Shown here in pieces: positions 58,993 to 64,000 of a stretch of 64,000 nucleotides of DNA; position 1 is the stretch's first letter, and every line of letters starts with the position of its first letter. The DNA is taken from assembly GCF_016756395.1 (NCBI RefSeq), contig NZ_AP018365.1, positions 2,487,501 to 2,551,500 on the forward strand. The letters run 5' to 3'. Source of the stretch: Streptomyces sp. SN-593 (lineage in GTDB: Bacteria > Actinomycetota > Actinomycetes > Streptomycetales > Streptomycetaceae). A program made the translations under genes and the position numbers. Under the pieces are notes generated by a model that saw only the letters and a program-made list of their open reading frames with translations, was not told the DNA's origin and did not search any database.

Positions 58993-60375
58993 ATGCGTGA
59001 CCACACCGAGAGCGACCTGACAGTCCAGACCACGTCCGGACCGGCCCACGGCTTCCTGGACCGGGGCACGCCGAACTGGCGCGGCGTGCCCTACGGCCGG
59101 ATCGAGCGGCGGTTCCGGCCACCGGTCCCCGCCGAGCCGGCCGGGCGGATCACCGCGCACCACTGGGGCCCCGTCAGCTGGCAGTTGCCGATCCAGCTCG
59201 GCACGACCTGGGCCCTCGTCCCTCTTGACGACGTCGAGGACGAGCAGTGCCTGAACCTGAACATCTGGTCCACCGGCTCACCCCGCGACGAGCCCCGCCC
59301 GGTCCTGGTGTGGCTGCACGCCGGCGGCCGGGTGTACGGCAGCGGCCGCACCTGGGTCGACCCGTGGCACCTCGCCGCCCGCCAGGGCGCGGTCGTGGTG
59401 ACCGCCAACTACCGCCTGGGCCCGTGGGGATGGCTCTACCTGGGCGGCCACGACCCGGCCTTCAAGGACAGCGCGAACCTCGCGATCCTCGACCAGGTCC
59501 TGCTGCTGCGCTGGGTACGGGAGAACATCGCCGGGTTCGGCGGCGACCCGGCCAACGTCACGCTGTTCGGCATGTCCTCGGGCGGTTCCGACGTGGCGAC
59601 GCTGCTGGCCACGCCCTCCGCCCGCGGGCTGTTCCACCAGGCGGCGGTCTACAGCGGCAACGCCGAGGCCCCGATCCCCCGGGAGGAGGCCGTCCGCTTC
59701 GCCGGGGAGTTCCTCGCCGCGGCCGGTCCGCTGGCGAGCACCCCGGAGGACCTGGTGCGGCTGCCGAACGCGGGGCTGCGGCACATCCACCGCAAGCTGC
59801 TCGAACAGGGCGCCACCGTCCGCTACGGCCCGGTCGTCGACGGCGACGTGCTGCCCGAGCAGCCGCTCGACGCGATCGGCGCGCCGCGCGGGACCGGCGG
59901 GCCGGACGTGCCGGTCCTGGTGTCGGTGACCTCGGACGAGGCGGGGCTGTACGCCGGTTTCGGCGAGGCGGCGGTCGACCGCACCTACGACATGCTGGTC
60001 GGCGGCGACCCGTCCCTCGACCAGGACGAGAAGATCAGGAGGATCTCCCGGACGTGCTTCTGGGAGCCCGCCGACCGGCTGGTGCGCGCGGTGCACCGTT
60101 CCGGGGGCAGCGTGTGGGCGCAGGAGTTCGCCTACGCCCCGACCACCTCGCACTTCGCGCGGACGAACCCGCACCTCGCGTCGCGTCCCGTGCACGGCAC
60201 CGACACCGCGGCGCTGTTCGCCGACCCGGAGGGCACCGACGGCACCGCGGCCGACCGGATCGTCGCCGCCCGGGAGCAGGACGCGCTCATGGCGCTCGCC
60301 AGGCACGGACGCCCGCGCTGGGAGCCGTGGACCCCGCAGCGGCCGGTCACGCACCGGATCGCGGCACCCCGCTGA
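58993..60375 (+). CDS. Type B carboxylesterase family protein
   Basis: A 460-residue alpha/beta hydrolase. The oxyanion motif is HAGGRVYG (His109 onwards), the nucleophile Ser195 in GMSSGGSD, the acid Glu in TSDEAGL and the base His in HGTDTAAL. Early part GFLDRGTPNWRGVPYG is typical of para-nitrobenzyl-esterase relatives. No signal peptide, so it is cytosolic. It opens a separate operon with a cyclase-family hydrolase, an MmgE/PrpD protein and a CoA-transferase; it may release an acid for CoA activation. Confidence 0.9.
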   Translation: MRDHTESDLTVQTTSGPAHGFLDRGTPNWRGVPYGRIERRFRPPVPAEPAGRITAHHWGPVSWQLPIQLGTTWALVPLDDVEDEQCLNLNIWSTGSPRDEPRPVLVWLHAGGRVYGSGRTWVDPWHLAARQGAVVVTANYRLGPWGWLYLGGHDPAFKDSANLAILDQVLLLRWVRENIAGFGGDPANVTLFGMSSGGSDVATLLATPSARGLFHQAAVYSGNAEAPIPREEAVRFAGEFLAAAGPLASTPEDLVRLPNAGLRHIHRKLLEQGATVRYGPVVDGDVLPEQPLDAIGAPRGTGGPDVPVLVSVTSDEAGLYAGFGEAAVDRTYDMLVGGDPSLDQDEKIRRISRTCFWEPADRLVRAVHRSGGSVWAQEFAYAPTTSHFARTNPHLASRPVHGTDTAALFADPEGTDGTAADRIVAAREQDALMALARHGRPRWEPWTPQRPVTHRIAAPR

Positions 60376-60491
60376 TGCCCCGCACCCCACCGTCCCCCTC
60401 ACCGTTCCCCCCGCCGGCGGCTCCCCCGCACGCGGCCCCGCGGACGCCGGCCGCGCCGCGCGCCGGGGAACCGGAAGGAGCCGAAGGAAAG

Positions 60492-61454
60492 ATGCCGAGC
60501 AACGACCCCACGCACGCCGCCGCGACCGGCACCGTGACCGACCCCGCGCACGGCGCCGCGACCGACGCCGTCACCGACCCCACGCACGGCGCCGCGACCG
60601 ACGCCGTCACCGACCCCACGCACGGCGCCGCGACCGCCGCCGTCACCACCGCACTCCTGGCCGGGATCGCCCGGGGGGTGCGCACCGTCGACCTGGGCCA
60701 ACCGCTGTTCACCGGGATGCCGTGCTCGCCCAACCACCCCGGCTTCCGGATGGCGCTGACCCGCCGGCACGGCGACACCCTCCGCCCGGACGGCGGCTCC
60801 GCGAGCAGCGAGCTGATCGTCACCGGCGGGCACGTCGGCACGCACATCGACGCCCTCGCGCACGTCAGCCACGACGGCAGGCTGCACGGCGGCGTGGACG
60901 CGGCCGCGGCCCAGGCGGGCGGCTCCTTCGCCCGCCACGGCGCGGAGCACATCCCGCCGCTGGTCACCCGGGCCGTGCTGCTCGACGTGGCGGCCGTCCA
61001 CGGCGTCGACGTGCTTCCGGCCGGATACGGCGTCACCCGGCAGGACCTGGCCGACGCGGCGGAACGCGCCGGCGTGCTGCCCGGGCCGGGCGACGTCGCC
61101 CTGGTGCGCACCGGGTGGGCCCGCACCTTCGCGGACCCGGTGGCCTACCTCGGGCACGCCTCCGGGGTGCCGGGCGTCACCGTGGAGGCCGCCGGATGGC
61201 TGGCGGCGCGCGCCGTCGCGGCCACCGGCGCGGACACGACGGCCTACGAGCAGATCCCGGCGGGCGACGGCCACCGGGTACTGCCGGTGCACCGGCTGCT
61301 GCTGGTGGAGCACGGCATCTACCTGATGGAGCACCTGAACCTGGAGCAGGCCGCGGCCGAGGGCCTGACCGAGTTCGTGATCGTGGTGGCCCCGCTGCGC
61401 ATCGTCGGCGGCACCGGCTCCCCGATCCGGCCGGTCGCGGTGGTGGGCGCGTGA
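60492..61454 (+). CDS. Cyclase family protein (kynurenine formamidase-like) with repeat head
   Basis: A 320-residue metal-dependent hydrolase or lactonase. The signature HxGTHxD is present as HVGTHID (His114, His118, Asp120). The first 52 residues are four 12-residue repeats (DPTHGAATDAVT) with no catalytic role expected, encoded by perfect-phase 36-base repeats. The family includes arylformamidases, isatin hydrolases and ring-opening lactonases. ATG 60492 has AAGGAAAG. Its stop overlaps the next GTG start. Confidence 0.87.
   Translation: MPSNDPTHAAATGTVTDPAHGAATDAVTDPTHGAATDAVTDPTHGAATAAVTTALLAGIARGVRTVDLGQPLFTGMPCSPNHPGFRMALTRRHGDTLRPDGGSASSELIVTGGHVGTHIDALAHVSHDGRLHGGVDAAAAQAGGSFARHGAEHIPPLVTRAVLLDVAAVHGVDVLPAGYGVTRQDLADAAERAGVLPGPGDVALVRTGWARTFADPVAYLGHASGVPGVTVEAAGWLAARAVAATGADTTAYEQIPAGDGHRVLPVHRLLLVEHGIYLMEHLNLEQAAAEGLTEFVIVVAPLRIVGGTGSPIRPVAVVGA
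60504..60647. repeat. Four tandem 36-base repeats inside the cyclase gene
   Basis: Copies at 60504-60539, 60540-60575, 60576-60611 and 60612-60647 share nearly all bases; copies 2 and 3 differ at one position. Each encodes 12 residues, so copy-number changes keep the frame. Confidence 0.92.
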
Positions 61455-62869
61455 GCGCGACCCCCGCCGAGCGCCTGGCCGCGCTGGCCGCGCGCGTGCG
61501 CCGCGACGGCCTGCCGGCCCGGCTGCGCGACGACGTCGCCGGCCGGGTCCTGGACCTGCTGGGCAACTGCCTCGCGGCGCTGCCCGAACTGCCGGCCAGG
61601 GCGACCACCGCCGCGGTGCGGGAGTGGGGCGGCGCGCCGGACGCCACCGCCGTCGGGTCGGCCACCCGGCTGCCCGCCCCCTCGGCCGCACTGGTCAACG
61701 GCACGCTCGCGCACAGCATGGACTTCGACGACACCCACCTCCCGTCGGTGCTGCACCCGTCGGCCGCGGTGGTGCCGGCCGCGCTCGCCGTCGCCGAGGT
61801 GACCGGCGCCCGCGGTCCGGCGTTCCTGGACGCGGCGGCCGTCGGCATCGAGGTGACCTGCCGGCTGGGCATGGCCGGCTACGACGCCGAGCACGCGAAC
61901 TCGGTGTTCTTCGACCGCGGGCAGCACGCGACCGCGATCTGCGGCACCGTCGGAGCGGCGGTGGCCGCCGGCATGCTGCGCGGGCTGACGGCCGATCAGC
62001 TGACCTCGGCGATCGGCATCGCGAGCAGCATGAGCTCCGGCATCATCGAGGCCAACCGCACCGGCGGCACCGTCAAGCGGGTGCACTGCGGCTGGGCGGC
62101 GCACGCGGGCGTGGTCGCCGCGGACCTGGCGCGGCACGGCCTGACCGGCCCGCCCACCGTGCTGGAGGGGCGGTTCGGGCTGCTGCGGGCGTTCTGCGGC
62201 GAGCGGTTCGCCCTCGACGCGGTCACCGAGGGGCTCGGCGAGCGGTGGGAGATCGACCGGATCTTCTACAAGCCGTACCCCTGCAACCACTTCACCCACG
62301 CGGGGGTGGACGCCGCCCTGCGGATACGCCGCTCCGGCGCCGATCCCGGGGCCGTCACCGGGATCGTCCTGGGCGTGCCCGAGCCGGTGCTGCGCACCAT
62401 CGGCGAGCCGGCCGAGGAGAAGCGCCGGCCCCGCTCCGGCTACCACGCCGCCTTCAGCGGCCCCTACACCATCGCCGCGGCGCTGCTCGGCGGCGGCGGT
62501 CTCGGGCTGGGCCACGACGACTTCACCGACCGCGCGGTGGCCGACCCCGCGCGGCTGGCGCTGGCGGACAAGGTGCGGGTGGAGGCCGACGCCGAGTGCA
62601 CCGCGGCCTTCCCGCACCAGTTCCCCGCGGTGCTCACCGTGCGGATGGCCGACGGGACGGTGCTGCGCGAGCGGGTCAGGAACAACCGCGGCGGCCCGGC
62701 CGACCCGCTGTCGCCCGACGAGCTGACCGCGAAGTTCCGGTCGAACGCGCGGCGCGCGGTGGACGGGGAAGCGGCCGCGGAACTCGCCCGCCGGGTGTGG
62801 CGGCTGACCTCCGACGGCCGGCCCGCACAGGTCGCCGAGGCGCTGCGCGACCACGCCCCCCGGCACTGA
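61451..62869 (+). CDS. MmgE/PrpD family protein
   Basis: A 472-residue protein of the 2-methylcitrate dehydratase, cis-aconitate decarboxylase and iminodisuccinate epimerase superfamily. Landmarks are MDFDDTHLPSVLHPSAAV, TVKRVHCGWAAHAG and FKPYPCNH-like FYKPYPCNHFTH. Many members have substrates other than methylcitrate; operon partners here argue for a different acid. GTG overlaps the cyclase stop. Confidence 0.9.
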   Translation: MSATPAERLAALAARVRRDGLPARLRDDVAGRVLDLLGNCLAALPELPARATTAAVREWGGAPDATAVGSATRLPAPSAALVNGTLAHSMDFDDTHLPSVLHPSAAVVPAALAVAEVTGARGPAFLDAAAVGIEVTCRLGMAGYDAEHANSVFFDRGQHATAICGTVGAAVAAGMLRGLTADQLTSAIGIASSMSSGIIEANRTGGTVKRVHCGWAAHAGVVAADLARHGLTGPPTVLEGRFGLLRAFCGERFALDAVTEGLGERWEIDRIFYKPYPCNHFTHAGVDAALRIRRSGADPGAVTGIVLGVPEPVLRTIGEPAEEKRRPRSGYHAAFSGPYTIAAALLGGGGLGLGHDDFTDRAVADPARLALADKVRVEADAECTAAFPHQFPAVLTVRMADGTVLRERVRNNRGGPADPLSPDELTAKFRSNARRAVDGEAAAELARRVWRLTSDGRPAQVAEALRDHAPRH

Positions 62870-62980
62870 GCCCCGGCCCGCGCCGGGCGTCACGGCGGAC
62901 AGGGCGGTGGGCGGTCACGGCAGTCACGGCGGTCACGGCGGTCACGCGTGACTCGGCCGCCAGGGCCGCCCGGCCGCCAC

Positions 62981-63019
62981 GCGGAGCCGTCACGCGGAGC
63001 CGTCACGCGGAGCCGTCAC
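62981..63019. repeat. Three tandem 13-base repeats before the CoA-transferase gene
   Basis: gcggagccgtcac occurs three times without change; four ggtcacggc-like units lie at about 62912-62947. The 186-base gap between the two genes has little else. Confidence 0.85.
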
Positions 63020-63055
63020 GCAGACAAGCGGAACACGACGACGAGAAGGGTCACC

Positions 63056-64000
63056 GTGCCAGACACCCCCCTGCCCTTGGCCGGGCTATCGGTCATCGAC
63101 GCGTCCACGCTGTTCGCCGGACCGTTCGCGGCGCGCGTCCTCGGCGACTTCGGCGCCGACGTCATCAAGATCGAGCAACCGGGCGGGGATCCGCTCCGCC
63201 GGTACGGCCACACGTACAACGACGTGCCGTTGCTGTGGAAGACCCTCAGCAGGAACAAGAAGAGCGTCGTCCTGGACCTGCACGAGCGCCGGGACGCGGA
63301 GCGCTTCGTCCGCCTTGCCGCGCGGGCGGACGTCGTCATCGAGAACTTCCGGCCGGGCACGCTCGAACGGTGGGGCCTGGGTCCGGACCGGCTCACCGAG
63401 GCCAACCCGCGGCTGGTCCTCGCCCGGGTGACCGCCTTCGGGCAGGACGGCCCCTACGCGCGCCGGCCCGGTTTCGGCACCCTCGCGGAGGCCATGAGCG
63501 GCCTGGCGGCGATGTCCGGCGAGCCGGACGGCCCGCCGATGCTGCCGGCGTTCCCGCTCGGCGACGCGGTGGCCGGCCTGCACACCGCGCTCGCGGTGCT
63601 GATCGCGCTCCGGGGCCGCGACCGCACCGGCGCCGGCCAGACCGCCGACGTCGCGATCACCGAAACCCTCATCGGGGCGCTGGGAGCCCAGATCACCGTC
63701 TACGACAAGCTGGGCGTCAAGCCGGCCCGGGTGGGGAACGGCTCGCACAACAGCGCGCCGAGGAACGTCTACCGGTGCGCGGACGGACGCTGGGTGGCCG
63801 TGTCGGCCCCCGCGCACTCGGTGGCCGAACGCGTCGTCCGGCTCGTCGGCCGTCCGGACCTGTGCGCGCGGCCCTGGTTCGCCGACGGCGCCGGCCGGGC
63901 CCGGCACCACGACCTCATCGACGACGCGGTCGGCCGGTGGATCTCCGCCCGCGACCGGGACGAGGTCCTCGAGGCGTTCGAGCGGGCCGAGGCGTCGGTG
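63056..64000 (+). CDS. CaiB/BaiF family CoA-transferase (3' end outside window)
   Basis: The first 315 codons of a class III CoA-transferase, which moves CoA between acyl groups. LAGLSVIDASTLFAGPFAARVLGDFGADVIKIEQP and SRNKKSVVLDL, DVVIENFRPGTLERWGLG are family hallmarks. The frame remains open to the window end; the usual length is about 400. GTG 63056 has ACGAGAAGGG upstream. Last visible gene of the right-end operon; it presumably activates the acid processed by the MmgE/PrpD protein. Confidence 0.9.
   Translation, partial: MPDTPLPLAGLSVIDASTLFAGPFAARVLGDFGADVIKIEQPGGDPLRRYGHTYNDVPLLWKTLSRNKKSVVLDLHERRDAERFVRLAARADVVIENFRPGTLERWGLGPDRLTEANPRLVLARVTAFGQDGPYARRPGFGTLAEAMSGLAAMSGEPDGPPMLPAFPLGDAVAGLHTALAVLIALRGRDRTGAGQTADVAITETLIGALGAQITVYDKLGVKPARVGNGSHNSAPRNVYRCADGRWVAVSAPAHSVAERVVRLVGRPDLCARPWFADGAGRARHHDLIDDAVGRWISARDRDEVLEAFERAEASV

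Noticed and set aside
60504..60647. CRISPR-like array
   Set aside because: Repeats are directly adjacent with no spacers, keep the reading frame and lie inside a gene.

Overview
The window is very GC-rich, with dense genes, GTG and TTG starts, many 4-base start/stop overlaps and families typical of mycelial actinobacteria (PknG-like kinase, ROK and XRE regulators, a cellobiose-type sugar importer, a type II polyketide cluster). It looks like a Streptomyces or close relative. No rRNA, tRNA, CRISPR array, integrase or transposase was seen.

Layout. 1-2650: the 3' part of a secreted lipase, a short-chain dehydrogenase and an XRE regulator. 2658-11874 (minus): a five-gene overlapping signalling operon, in transcription order a trypsin-fold protein that has lost its catalytic triad, a PknG-like kinase with zinc ribbons, a VWA/zinc-ribbon protein, a four-helix membrane sensor and a membrane-anchored extracellular solute-binding protein. 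It resembles the mycobacterial GlnH-GlnX-PknG pathway with two added components. 12097-15565: remnant of an ABC-2 permease, a divergent MBL hydrolase/MarR pair, and an SDR-tautomerase-TetR operon. 15603-22709: a sugar ABC importer with its own ATPase, a Gfo/Idh/MocA oxidoreductase and a ROK regulator with paired operator-like repeats. 22866-26685: TerC, a PEP mutase/isocitrate lyase-like enzyme, a small secreted protein, a possible leader peptide and attenuator, and a dienelactone hydrolase.

26815-58750: an aromatic (type II) polyketide cluster, most like angucycline clusters in gene order (TcmI-like cyclase, KS-alpha, KS-beta, ACP, C9 ketoreductase, di-domain aromatase/cyclase, PgaE-like oxygenase). 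An OmpR-type regulator whose phospho-acceptor Asp is Asn sits at the left edge, next to a 1-kb regulatory-looking region with local GC near 45%. Tailoring genes are three FAD hydroxylases, a SnoaL-like protein, one glycosyltransferase, a three-part fusion protein ending in a group D hydroxylase, two NmrA-like reductases, a flavin reductase, two O-methyltransferases and a BBE-type oxidase. Seven deoxysugar genes (thymidylyltransferase, 4,6-dehydratase, 2,3-dehydratase, 3-ketoreductase, 3-dehydratase, epimerase, 4-ketoreductase) predict a 2,3,6-trideoxyhexose such as rhodinose.

58993-64000: a separate operon (carboxylesterase, cyclase-family hydrolase, MmgE/PrpD, CaiB CoA-transferase running off the window) that looks catabolic. 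The two best leads for something undescribed are the five-gene signalling operon and the in-frame fusion protein at 41354-43618.
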